From: JAEMQF01 sp963850525
GTDB taxonomy: Bacteria; Pseudomonadota; Gammaproteobacteria; Burkholderiales; Burkholderiaceae_C
DNA length: 64,000 nt
Assembly: GCA_963850525.1 (NCBI GenBank)
Contig: CAWKLQ010000008.1
Span: 496,001 to 560,000 of the forward strand
Direction: 5' to 3'
Both the position numbers and the translations under genes were made by a program. The notes beneath the pieces were generated by a model. That model searched no databases and had not been told where the DNA came from. It saw only the letters and a list, made by a program, of their open reading frames with translations. Position 1 is the stretch's first letter. Each line of letters opens with the position of its first letter. Below, one piece after another: positions 54,266 to 64,000 of this stretch.

Positions 54266-55249
54266 TCAGCTCAGACGGACCCGCGGGTCCGCCCAGGTGT
54301 ATGCAACGTCGATCAGCAAATAGCTGGCGATGTACAGCACCCCACCCAGGAACACCATGGACCGCACGATTGCGAAGTCCTGCCCCGTGATCGCTTCGAT
54401 GACAAAGGCGCCGAGGCCGGGAATGCCGAAGAAACTCTCAAACACGAGGCTACCCAGGAATACGTAGGGCAAGTAGGCGCCGGCACTCGTGATGATGGGA
54501 ATCAGCGCGTTCTTCAGCACATGACGAAACAGCACGACCGATTCGGTCAACCCCTTGGCGCGCGCCGTACGCACGTAGTCCTTGCCGATCTCTTCGAGAA
54601 ACATCGCGCGGTACAGGCGGGCCTCGCTTCCCAGCCGGGCCAGCAGCGCCAACATGACGGGCAGGATCAGGAATTTCACCGCGTCGAGCCCGCCTGCGTA
54701 GCCTGAAATCGGCACGAGGTGGAGGACGCGCGAAAAGAATAGCTGACCGACGATGATGTAGAACAGGCTCGAAATCGACAGCATCACGACGCACAACACG
54801 ACGCCCCAGAAGTCGATCCGTGAATGCCTGAAAAACACGAGCAGCAGCGCAAATGCGGTGCTCGCGAATACCTGAAGCAGGAACAAGGGCACGGCGAGTT
54901 GCAGGCTCACGCCCATGCGCGTCTTGATCTCATGACCGATGTCCACTGCATTGCGCGCGTCCGAGCGGCCGAAATTCAGAGCGAACAGCGATACGGATCG
55001 CTCCCATACCACGGTATGGGTCAACTGCGCTGAGCCCTGCTCCTTGGCGTTCCAGTAGATCGGCTTGTCGTAGCCGCGTTCGGCTTTCCACTTCTCGATT
55101 TGGTCTTGCGTCACGCGCTTGCCGCCGATGTTCAGACGTGCCATGTCGTCCGGCGTGTTCACGGTGAAGAACAAGACGAAAGTGAACAGGTTGACGCCGA
55201 TCAGGACCAGCACGCCGTAGCCCAGGCGCCGAATGATGTAGTTGAGCAT
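54266..55249 (-). CDS. yejB: Peptide ABC transporter permease (YejB-like)
   Basis: Encodes 327 residues from ATG 55249 (MLNYIIRRLGYGVLVLIGVNLFTFVLFF). The N-terminal BPD_transp_1_N region is followed by six membrane helices and the EAA loop DYVRTARAKGLTESVVLFRHVLKNAL. It is somewhat short between helices 1 and 2, but the motif set is complete. It starts 8 nt after the binding-protein stop. Confidence 0.94.
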   Translation of the reverse strand: MLNYIIRRLGYGVLVLIGVNLFTFVLFFTVNTPDDMARLNIGGKRVTQDQIEKWKAERGYDKPIYWNAKEQGSAQLTHTVVWERSVSLFALNFGRSDARNAVDIGHEIKTRMGVSLQLAVPLFLLQVFASTAFALLLVFFRHSRIDFWGVVLCVVMLSISSLFYIIVGQLFFSRVLHLVPISGYAGGLDAVKFLILPVMLALLARLGSEARLYRAMFLEEIGKDYVRTARAKGLTESVVLFRHVLKNALIPIITSAGAYLPYVFLGSLVFESFFGIPGLGAFVIEAITGQDFAIVRSMVFLGGVLYIASYLLIDVAYTWADPRVRLS

Positions 55250-55257
55250 CGAGCGTC

Positions 55258-57519
55258 TCAGCTCGCAGCCACCGGCACGGGTGGCACGCTGATGGCGGTG
55301 GCCTGTTGGCGCAAGCGGTAGCTGCGCCGCCCGATCCAGATGAGCCCCAGGACGGCGGCAACCAGAAGCGTCATGGGCCACCAGGTCGGTCGGTTCCATC
55401 GCGCCTGCTTGGCCACGCGCTCTGCTGCATCGATGCGGTAGTACTTGGCCAAGTCGCGAATCATGATGCTTGGCTTGCCGTTGTGGGTCCACGGTTGGAA
55501 CGCCAGGCCCACATAGGGCCAATAACCCCAGGCCCAGGGTGAGTCTTCGCGGACCACGGCGACCATCTGATCGACGACCTTTTGCTTTTCAGGTCCGTCT
55601 TCCAAGGCTTGCATCATCCGGTACAGACGGTCGTACTCCGGGCTGCTGTAGTTCGCCGTGTTCTCGCCCTGATGCGGGAACTTGGCGTTCGGTCCGTAAA
55701 GCAGGAACAGGAAATTCTCTGCGTCAGGGTAATCGCCCAACCAGCCCGCCCAGAAGATCTGTTGCTTGCCCTTCAGCATCTTGTCCTGAAACTGGTTGAA
55801 GTCGGTGGCGCGGATTTCCAGCTGAATGTCAATCTTGGCGAACTGCTTGACCATCCAGTCCAGTTCCGACTTGATCTCCGGAGTGGGCGTGCGCTGGTAG
55901 TCGTAGTTCAGCACGAGCGGCTTGCCCGTCTTTGCTTCGCGGCCATCCGGATAACCGGCCTCAGCAAGGAGTTTTTTTGCCTCTGCCACGGAGCGGCGAA
56001 CCGGCTGCCCTTTGACTAAATCGTGGGTGACCTTGTTGTAGGCCCCGGGTGTGCCTTCACGCGAGCCGAAGACACCGGGAGGCACTGGCCCATGCGCAGC
56101 CACGCCGCCCTTGTTGCGGAAGATCCGACCGTAGCCCTGCTCCCAGTCGATGGCAATCGAAAGTGCCTGGCGCAGCTTGCGGTTTTTAAGCTGCTGCTCG
56201 GGGGTATCGCCCTTGCCAACGACGGGATCCAGCCAGTTGAAACCGAGGTACCAGTTGTTGATGTCGGTGGTGAGGGGAAATTGAAAGCCGCGCTCCGTGA
56301 ACAGCCGCTTCACATCGTCGGAGTCTTCCATGTCGGTGTTGAACTCGACGCCCCACTCGGGGCGCTCGATTTCGGGGATGTCGAGGTAGCCCTGCTTGAA
56401 CATTTCCTTGCGCGGCACCTTCTCCTTGATGATGTTCGAGACGAAGGTATCGACAAAGGGCATGGCCTTGCCGCAGTCGTCCAGCAGCCCGACCTCCTTG
56501 TCGCCCGGCATACCCTCGCAGGGATAGGTTTCGCCATGAAAGTTGGGGTTGCGTTTCATCACGTGGCGACGGTCTTGCACGTACTCAGTCATCATGAAGG
56601 GGCCCGTTCCCACCGGCCAACGAACCAGCGACAAGCCATTCGCGTTCATTCCGGGTTGTGAGTAAAAGGCGTCGGCTTCCCATGGCACGGGCGACGTGAA
56701 CGTGAGCGACAGCCAGTACTTCCACTGCGGATACTTGCCCTTGATGCGCATGCGCAGTGTGTGGCTGTCGAGCGCCTGCGCACCCGCCAACGGCCACTGT
56801 CGAAAGTCGAGAAAGGGCCTGTCGGGGCTCGACTCCGAAAGACCCGTCAGAAGTTTCTGATCTTCGGCTTTGATCAACTCGCCGTATTCCTTCAGTCCGA
56901 TCATGTATTCGGAGAAGGTGGCGAAGATCGCCGTTTCAATGCGTGTCGTCGCATGGCGCTTGAACGCGTAGACATAGTCTTCGGCGACCAGCTCGCGCGT
57001 GCCTTGCTGTTCGAAGTCCCATGGGGAGCGCTTGTCGCCCAGTTGGCCCGGCGCCATGCGGTGATACAGGTACTCGCCCTTGTCGTTCTTTGCGAATGCC
57101 GGATGCGGTGCGTACAGAATGCCCTTCTTGATGCGGACGTCGTACACGCTTTCAGCGATCTGATCCGGAGCCGCATCGTCGGGCAATCGCTGACCTCGAC
57201 TGTCCAGGTAGTAAGGCTTGACCACCTCTTCCGCCGCCTTGGGGATCAAGACGTACGGGCGCTTGAGGTAGTGGTACGCGTAAAGCGGCTCGTAGGCCGA
57301 GTAGGTATAAGGCGTTTCCGGATTGCTGTACGACGCGGTGGGATCGAGGTAGCGCGGCGAGCGTTCGTCGAAGGAGTTGAACATCGTATTGGTCGCAGCG
57401 GCGCCGTCGGGATACGGGCTGTTGTTGCACCCGCATAGCGCACCGAGCAACGCCACGAGTCCGAATAAACGCGTCGCGCCCTTCGATGTCGACTCACTGT
57501 TCATGTTCAAACGCTCCAC
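55258..57519 (-). CDS. yejA: Peptide-binding lipoprotein of the ABC transporter, with C-terminal membrane helix (YejA-like)
   Basis: Encodes 753 residues from ATG 57519 (or 748 from ATG 57504). The signal ends in a lipobox, LLGALCGC, so the protein is a lipoprotein. The SBP_bac_5 body covers most of the length: TYSAYEPLYAYHYLKRPY, DDVKRLFTERGFQFPL, NRKLRQALSIAIDWEQGY, PDAENFLFLLYGPNAKFPHQGENTANYSSPEYDRL. The last about 45 residues form a membrane helix (WWPMTLLVAAVLGLIWIG) plus a basic tail, which is unusual for a binding protein already anchored by lipid. It heads the yejA-yejB-yejE-yejF operon. Confidence 0.9.
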   Translation of the reverse strand: MERLNMNSESTSKGATRLFGLVALLGALCGCNNSPYPDGAAATNTMFNSFDERSPRYLDPTASYSNPETPYTYSAYEPLYAYHYLKRPYVLIPKAAEEVVKPYYLDSRGQRLPDDAAPDQIAESVYDVRIKKGILYAPHPAFAKNDKGEYLYHRMAPGQLGDKRSPWDFEQQGTRELVAEDYVYAFKRHATTRIETAIFATFSEYMIGLKEYGELIKAEDQKLLTGLSESSPDRPFLDFRQWPLAGAQALDSHTLRMRIKGKYPQWKYWLSLTFTSPVPWEADAFYSQPGMNANGLSLVRWPVGTGPFMMTEYVQDRRHVMKRNPNFHGETYPCEGMPGDKEVGLLDDCGKAMPFVDTFVSNIIKEKVPRKEMFKQGYLDIPEIERPEWGVEFNTDMEDSDDVKRLFTERGFQFPLTTDINNWYLGFNWLDPVVGKGDTPEQQLKNRKLRQALSIAIDWEQGYGRIFRNKGGVAAHGPVPPGVFGSREGTPGAYNKVTHDLVKGQPVRRSVAEAKKLLAEAGYPDGREAKTGKPLVLNYDYQRTPTPEIKSELDWMVKQFAKIDIQLEIRATDFNQFQDKMLKGKQQIFWAGWLGDYPDAENFLFLLYGPNAKFPHQGENTANYSSPEYDRLYRMMQALEDGPEKQKVVDQMVAVVREDSPWAWGYWPYVGLAFQPWTHNGKPSIMIRDLAKYYRIDAAERVAKQARWNRPTWWPMTLLVAAVLGLIWIGRRSYRLRQQATAISVPPVPVAAS

Positions 57520-57633
57520 TGACCCGCGCCCGACTGCTGCTCAAGCCACGGTTCGCTGGCGACGATGATACGGTTCACCGGCACCGCCTAGACCAAGGGT
57601 TTCACTGATTCGCGCGCCGGCCGTCATGTTCTG

Positions 57634-58160
57634 CTACGCGGTTCCCGCCGCGCGGGACGCCCTCAGCGCAGCGTGCTCGGGCTCCAGCATCGCCATCACG
57701 ATCAACGAGTCATACCCCGAATCGGTTCGAACCGACTCGCGCAAGCGCCCTTCTTCGACAAAGCCCTCGCTGCGGTACAGCGCCTGCGCGCGCACGTTGA
57801 GCGCCTTCACATCGAGCCAGAAACGGTGTGCGCCCAGGTCATCGAACGCCATGTGCGCGAGCAGCCTCAGGCAGGCCCGGCCTGTGCCACGGCCCTGGCT
57901 CGCCGGCTGCAACACGATGCGCTTGAGCTCGATCGAGCGGTGCGGGTTGCGACAACCCTGCAAGATCACGAAGCCCGCAGCCGAGTAGTCGGTGCCGGCC
58001 TCGACAATGAAGTGGCGGAAGTCGGGAAAGCGCACCGCGCCTTCGTGCTGGGTTCGGTTCCACGGCGTGATGTAGGGGCGGTTCAGCGGGTCTTGCTCGA
58101 CTGCGATGACGAAGTCCAGGTCGGACAGCATCGTCGGCCGCAGGCGGACTTTCGCCTCGC

Positions 58161-58164
<4 letters not shown>
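57634..58164 (-). CDS. GNAT-family N-acetyltransferase
   Basis: Encodes 176 residues from TTG 58164, whose TTGA overlaps the parE stop; ATG 58131 is the alternative. The GNAT acetyl-CoA site is QPASQGRGTGRACLRLLAHMAF, and the beta-bulge region AHRFWLDVKALNVRAQALYRSEGFVEEGRLRESV is typical of RimJ/RimL-like members. The acceptor is unknown. It is coupled to parE and separated from the divergent yejA by 114 nt with no visible feature. Confidence 0.88.
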
Positions 58165-60137
<1,973 letters not shown>

Positions 60138-60308
60138 GGGCGCGCATTCTAGGCAGGGCTCGCACGCTCCCTGCCGCACACCAGCGCTTACACCTCGACG
60201 CAATGCGTTGGCGCAGTGAGACAGGAATCACGAAAAGCGGCGTGTCGGATTGGAGGGCCGGCGTCGGCGCAGTACCCTCGCGCGATCCATTTCTCGAGGA
60301 CCTGCACC

Positions 60309-61043
60309 ATGAACCAACGCTTCTCAATCCTTCGCATCTTCTTGTTGGCCGCCGGCATTGGCAGCGCCACTGGAGCGAACGCCGCCGAAATCAACACCCT
60401 GCAACTGCTGACGCAAGCCGAGTTCCGCGGGCTGTCGGAAGACCTGGGCGCTGCCTTGTCATTCAAGCCCTTGATCCCATCGGAGTCGCTGGGCCTGATC
60501 GGCTTTGACGTTGGCGTCGCCGTCACCGGAACCAAGCTGCAGAACCGCGCCGTGTTTCAAACCGCGGCAGGCGGCGCCAGCGTGCCGGCCACGTTGCCGG
60601 TGCCGACGTTGCGCGTTCACAAAGGCTTGCCGCTGAACATCGACATCGGCGCGACCTACTCCACCATCCCGTCGAGCAACGTGCGCGTGATCGGCGGCGA
60701 ATTGCGCTGGGCGGTGCTGCCGGGCAGCACGCTCGTCCCCGCAGTCGCGTTGCGCGTCAGCATGACGCGGCTGAGTGGCGTCGATCAGCTCAAGCTGGGC
60801 ACGACCGGCTTCGATGTCTCGGTCTCCAAGGGCTTTGCGATGTTCACGCCGTACGGTGGCATCGGCACGGTGCGGACCAAGAGCGACGCGCAAGGCAGTG
60901 CGACCCAGACCACCGAGTCGTTCAGCCAGGGTCGCGTTTTCGCCGGCGTGAACGTGAGCCTGGGCCTGGTGAATCTGGCGTTCGAGGGCGACAAGACCGG
61001 CGACGCGACGAGCTATGGCATGAAGTTCGGCCTGCGCTTCTGA
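60309..61043 (+). CDS. Outer-membrane beta-barrel protein (DUF6588-like)
   Basis: Encodes 244 residues from ATG 60309. A signal peptide (about 1-25) ends TGANA-AE. The mature part alternates strands with turns and ends in a terminal aromatic (FGLRF), as barrel proteins do. It contains PYGGIGTVRTKSD and GVNVSLGLVNLAFEGDKTGDATSYGMKFGLRF. I cannot assign a function; a small eight-strand barrel with a role in envelope stability is a guess. It is divergent from parE and precedes the MFS gene by 81 nt. Confidence 0.82.
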   Translation: MNQRFSILRIFLLAAGIGSATGANAAEINTLQLLTQAEFRGLSEDLGAALSFKPLIPSESLGLIGFDVGVAVTGTKLQNRAVFQTAAGGASVPATLPVPTLRVHKGLPLNIDIGATYSTIPSSNVRVIGGELRWAVLPGSTLVPAVALRVSMTRLSGVDQLKLGTTGFDVSVSKGFAMFTPYGGIGTVRTKSDAQGSATQTTESFSQGRVFAGVNVSLGLVNLAFEGDKTGDATSYGMKFGLRF

Positions 61044-61124
61044 CCGGCGCCTGAGACCCTACCCGGCCGACGCCCAACGCGGCGCGTCGCCACCGGGTGG
61101 CATCGACTCCGCTACAGTGGGCCG

Positions 61125-62345
61125 ATGCCTGCCACCGTTGCCTCATCCGTCCGCACCCCCCTTTCGCTGACTCAGGTGCTGCTGTGCGGCGCCGTCATCG
61201 TCACGCTTTCCATGGGCATTCGCCACGGCTTCGGCCTGTGGCTTCAGCCGATCACGATGGACCGCGGCTGGACGCGCGAAACATTCGCGTTCGCGATCGC
61301 CGTGCAAAACCTCGCCTGGGGAATCGCCGGGCCGTTTGCGGGCGCGCTCGCAGACCGCTTCGGCGCCTATCGAATTCTCATCGTCGGCGCCTTGCTCTAC
61401 GCGCTGGGTCTGGTGTGGATGGGCTTGGCCACCTCCGGCCTGGCGTTCACGGGCAGCGCCGGCGTGATCCTGGGCATGGCGCAATCGGGAACGACTTACG
61501 CCGTGGTGTACGGCGTGATCGGGCGCAACGTCGCGCCGGAAAAGCGCAGCTGGGCGATGGGCGTGACGGCAGCCGCAGGCTCGTTCGGCCAGTTCCTGAT
61601 GGTGCCGGTGGAGAACTGGCTGATCGGCGGCTTTGGCTGGCAGACGGCGCTGTTCGTGTTGGCGTGCATGGCGCTGGCCATCATGCCCCTGGCCATCGGC
61701 TTGAGGGAGCCCGCCCATGCGCCGGCGCACGCGAGCCAGCAGAGCATCGGCGCGGCGGTGCGTGAGGCCTTCGGCAACCCGAGCTTCCAGCTGCTCACCG
61801 CAGGCTACTTCGTGTGCGGCTTCCAGGTCGTGTTCATCGGCGTGCACATGCCGAGTTACCTCAAGGACAACGGCTTGACGCCCGACGTGGCGACGACGGC
61901 GCTGGCACTCATCGGCCTGTTCAACGTGTTCGGCACCTACACCGCGGGCGTGCTGGGCGGTCGCTTTCCGAAACGCTACATCCTGTCGGTGATTTACGGC
62001 CTGCGCGGTGTGGCCATCCTGGCCTTCATCATGGCGCCGTTGACGCCGTGGAGCGTCTACATCTTTTCCGCAGTGATGGGGCTGCTCTGGCTGTCGACGA
62101 TTCCGCCGACCAACGCGCTGGTTGCGCAGATCTTCGGCGTCAAGTACCTCTCCATGCTCAGCGCCTTCGTCTTTGTCAGCCACCAGCTCGGCAGCTTCAT
62201 GGGCGCGTGGCTCGGCGGCAAGCTGTACGACAGCACCGGCAGCTACGACATCGTGTGGTGGATCGCGATCGCGCTGGGCGTGTTCGGCGCGGTGGTGCAC
62301 TTCCCGATCCGCGAGCACGCGCTGGTTCGGCCGGCTGCCGCCTGA
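61125..62345 (+). CDS. Major facilitator superfamily transporter (OFA/oxalate-formate-like)
   Basis: Encodes 406 residues with twelve membrane helices in two bundles. The loop 2-3 motif GALADRFGAYR is the MFS signature, and FGLWLQPITMDRGWTRETFAFAIAVQNL is typical of the monocarboxylate/OFA group. The second half mirrors it at GVLGGRFPKRY. The substrate is probably an organic anion, but this is not decided by sequence. Confidence 0.9.
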   Translation: MPATVASSVRTPLSLTQVLLCGAVIVTLSMGIRHGFGLWLQPITMDRGWTRETFAFAIAVQNLAWGIAGPFAGALADRFGAYRILIVGALLYALGLVWMGLATSGLAFTGSAGVILGMAQSGTTYAVVYGVIGRNVAPEKRSWAMGVTAAAGSFGQFLMVPVENWLIGGFGWQTALFVLACMALAIMPLAIGLREPAHAPAHASQQSIGAAVREAFGNPSFQLLTAGYFVCGFQVVFIGVHMPSYLKDNGLTPDVATTALALIGLFNVFGTYTAGVLGGRFPKRYILSVIYGLRGVAILAFIMAPLTPWSVYIFSAVMGLLWLSTIPPTNALVAQIFGVKYLSMLSAFVFVSHQLGSFMGAWLGGKLYDSTGSYDIVWWIAIALGVFGAVVHFPIREHALVRPAAA

Positions 62346-62354
62346 AGGTTGACG

Positions 62355-62477
62355 ATGGCACCGCGCCGCATCGCCCTCTGGGCTCTTGTCGCCAGCGTGC
62401 TCTTGCTCGTGTTCTTCGCGTACTTGCGGCCAGACATGGCGATGACGCTGGCGCAGCAGTTGTGGAACTGCTTCTGA
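62355..62477 (+). CDS. Small single-pass membrane protein (40 residues)
   Basis: From ATG 62355 to TGA 62475-62477, this short frame encodes MAPRRIALWALVASVLLLVFF followed by AYLRPDMAMTLAQQLWNCF. A basic N-terminus, one hydrophobic helix and a conserved-looking MTLAQQLWNCF tail mark a real small membrane protein. It is between the MFS gene (9 nt) and a methyltransferase gene (16 nt), in operon spacing. A similar small gene often precedes this methyltransferase in related bacteria, by my recollection. The function is unknown. Confidence 0.75.
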   Translation: MAPRRIALWALVASVLLLVFFAYLRPDMAMTLAQQLWNCF

Positions 62478-62493
62478 CTGCGCGGGCCGCGTC

Positions 62494-63093
62494 GTGACGC
62501 ACGACGCGGTTCCTGTTTCACCCTGGGTGCAGCGCTGGTCGCACCTGGTGGCTCACGGCGCGAGCGTGCTCGACGTGGCCTGCGGCAGTGGCCGCCACGT
62601 TCGCTGGTTCGCGCAGCAGGGCTGCCGCGTCACGGCGGTGGACCGCGACGCCGCAGCGCTTGGCGCATTGCGCGGCGTTGCCGAGGTGATCGGCGCCGAC
62701 CTCGAAGCCGCGCCTTGGCCGCTGCCCGGGCGCACTTTTGATGCGGTGGTCGTCACGAACTATTTGTGGCGCGAGCTGCTGCCGAACATCGTGGGCAGCC
62801 TCGCGCCCGGTGGCGTGCTGATCTACGAAACTTTTGCGCTGGGGCAACACCGCATCGGCAAACCGTCGAACCCGGCATTCCTGTTGCGCCCGGGCGAATT
62901 GCTGGGTACAGCGAAAGGCTTGCGCGTCGTCGCTTTCGAAGATGGGTTCGAGAGCCAACCCGAGCGCTTCGTGCAGCGCATCGTCGCGGTCAACGCGCCC
63001 GCGCTGGTTGCGCAAACCACCCGCTACCGGCTCGACGCGGGGCCAACGCCCGAGCGCACCGTAAAATCGCCCGATTCAGAGGAACGCCCATGA
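62494..63093 (+). CDS. Class I SAM-dependent methyltransferase
   Basis: Encodes 199 residues from GTG 62494. The SAM-binding motif is VLDVACGSGRHVRWF with VTAVDRDAAAL as motif II and FDAVVVTNYLWRELLPNI further on. PGGVLIYETFALGQHRIGKPSNPAFLLRPGEL matches the TehB/tellurite-resistance-like subgroup often found beside dapA. The substrate is unknown. Its last codon overlaps dapA by 4 nt (ATGA). Confidence 0.9.
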   Translation: MTHDAVPVSPWVQRWSHLVAHGASVLDVACGSGRHVRWFAQQGCRVTAVDRDAAALGALRGVAEVIGADLEAAPWPLPGRTFDAVVVTNYLWRELLPNIVGSLAPGGVLIYETFALGQHRIGKPSNPAFLLRPGELLGTAKGLRVVAFEDGFESQPERFVQRIVAVNAPALVAQTTRYRLDAGPTPERTVKSPDSEERP

Positions 63094-63971
63094 AACCTAT
63101 CCTAGGCAGCATCGTCGCGATGATCACGCCGATGCAGGCTGACGGCAGCGTCGACTACGCCGCGCTGCGGCGCCTCATCGACTGGCACATCGCCGAGGGA
63201 ACCGACTGCATCGGTGTGGTCGGCACGACCGGCGAATCGCCTACCGTCACGGTCGACGAGCACTGCGAGATCATCCGCGTCAGCGTCGAGCACGCGAAAG
63301 GCCGAGTCCCCATCATGGCCGGCACCGGCGCGAATTCCACCGCCGAGGCGATCGAGCTGTCGCGCTTTGCGCGCAAGGTCGGTGCCGATTGTTCGCTGTC
63401 AGTCGTTCCGTACTACAACCGGCCGTCGCAGGAAGGCATCTACCAGCACTTCAAGGCGATCGCCGAAGCGGTGGACATTCCGCTGGTGCTGTACAACGTT
63501 CCCGGCCGCACCGTTGCGGATATGCAGGCCGAGACGACGCTGCGCCTGGCGCAACTGCCGGGAATCATCGGCGTCAAGGAAGCCAGCGGCAACATCGAAC
63601 GCGCCTGCGCGCTGATCAAAGGCGCGCCGAAGGGCTTCTCGATTTATTCCGGCGACGATGGCACCGCAGTTGCGCTGATGCTGCTGGGTGGGCACGGCAA
63701 CGTCAGCGTCACCGCAAACGTCGCGCCGCGCGCGATGCACGCGCTGTGCATGGCGGCCATCGAAGGGCGAGCTCGCGAAGCCGCAGCGTTGCAGTTCAAG
63801 CTGCTGGGCCTGCACAAGAACCTGTTTGTCGAACCCAGCCCCGCAGCGGCCAAGTGGGCGATGGCGCGCCTGGGCCTGTGCGGCAGCGCGCTGCGCCTTC
63901 CGATCACGCCGCTGTCAGCGGCGGGCCAGGCGCTCGTCGAGACCGCGCTGCGAGAGGCGGGACTGCTCTGA
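63090..63971 (+). CDS. dapA: 4-hydroxy-tetrahydrodipicolinate synthase
   Basis: Encodes 293 residues from ATG 63090, coupled to the methyltransferase by a 4-nt overlap and preceded by AGAGGA. The Schiff-base lysine is Lys163 in GVKEASGN; Tyr135 in LYNVPGRT and the TTGESPT motif near 45 are kept. The fold is a TIM barrel. It condenses pyruvate and aspartate semialdehyde, the first committed step to lysine and diaminopimelate; aspartate kinase of the same pathway is at 20027. Confidence 0.97.
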   Translation: MKPILGSIVAMITPMQADGSVDYAALRRLIDWHIAEGTDCIGVVGTTGESPTVTVDEHCEIIRVSVEHAKGRVPIMAGTGANSTAEAIELSRFARKVGADCSLSVVPYYNRPSQEGIYQHFKAIAEAVDIPLVLYNVPGRTVADMQAETTLRLAQLPGIIGVKEASGNIERACALIKGAPKGFSIYSGDDGTAVALMLLGGHGNVSVTANVAPRAMHALCMAAIEGRAREAAALQFKLLGLHKNLFVEPSPAAAKWAMARLGLCGSALRLPITPLSAAGQALVETALREAGLL

Positions 63972-64000
63972 GCGCCGCCTCCCGTCCGCGCCTGAACCCG

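Overview
The window is a GC-rich bacterial chromosome segment, most likely from a betaproteobacterium of the order Burkholderiales (Rubrivivax/Leptothrix/Comamonadaceae-like). The evidence is the housekeeping gene order: lysC-tilS-accA-alkA-cysS-ppi-ppi-lpxH, clpA-clpS-icd, and exbB-exbD-lpxK-kdsB-adk. These orders and the dense, often 4-nt-overlapping operons are as I recall them for that order; no species can be named from the sequence alone.

Region 1 (1-18.9 kb) is the least ordinary part. After a truncated FadL-type porin gene come a lipoyl-like protein without its acceptor lysine, a patatin phospholipase, a CBS-domain protein, an APH-like/P-loop kinase and an alpha/beta hydrolase. A long rightward operon follows: ABC ATPase, FtsX-type permease, HlyD-type adaptor, Lon-like protease, UspA-like protein and a secreted protein. 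A second secreted paralogue follows, and a second-type FtsH protease faces it. FNR/ANR-like palindromes sit in the intergenic regions that head these units (1324, 3264, 5628, 5722, 18857). The whole resembles an oxygen-responsive stress island. The two secreted paralogues (13377-15041 and 15211-16893) carry a conserved His and Cys in a layout that recalls caspase/CHAT peptidases (clan CD). They are my best candidate for an undescribed system.

Region 2 (18.9-35.5 kb) is mainly housekeeping: a VTT membrane protein, tRNA-Ser(GCT) with its terminator, lysC, tilS, accA, a DNA glycosylase, cysS, a TPR protein, two cyclophilins, lpxH, mtfA, clpA, clpS and icd. Between clpS and icd sits an AbiE-type (type IV) toxin-antitoxin pair. 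It is flanked by an 18-bp direct repeat identical to the last six sense codons of icd, as expected for a small island integrated at the icd 3' end.

Region 3 (35.5-43 kb) holds a DUF192 protein, a PuuD-like membrane protein, xseA, and the exbB-exbD-lpxK-kdsB-adk run plus an SDR dehydrogenase. lpxK is fused in frame to a Trm112/YcaR-like zinc-ribbon domain.

Region 4 (43-57.5 kb) looks like a complete peptide-uptake locus on the minus strand: a YejABEF-type peptide ABC transporter, a large Oar-type TonB-dependent receptor of visibly lower GC, then tonB-exbB-exbD-exbD and a TPR protein. A palindromic repeat lies in the 5' end of the TPR gene.

Region 5 (57.6-64 kb) holds a GNAT acetyltransferase, parE, an outer-membrane beta-barrel protein, an MFS transporter, a 40-residue membrane protein, a methyltransferase and dapA. 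Base-level claims come from reading the sequence by eye. Family assignments come from motif recognition; no database search was run.
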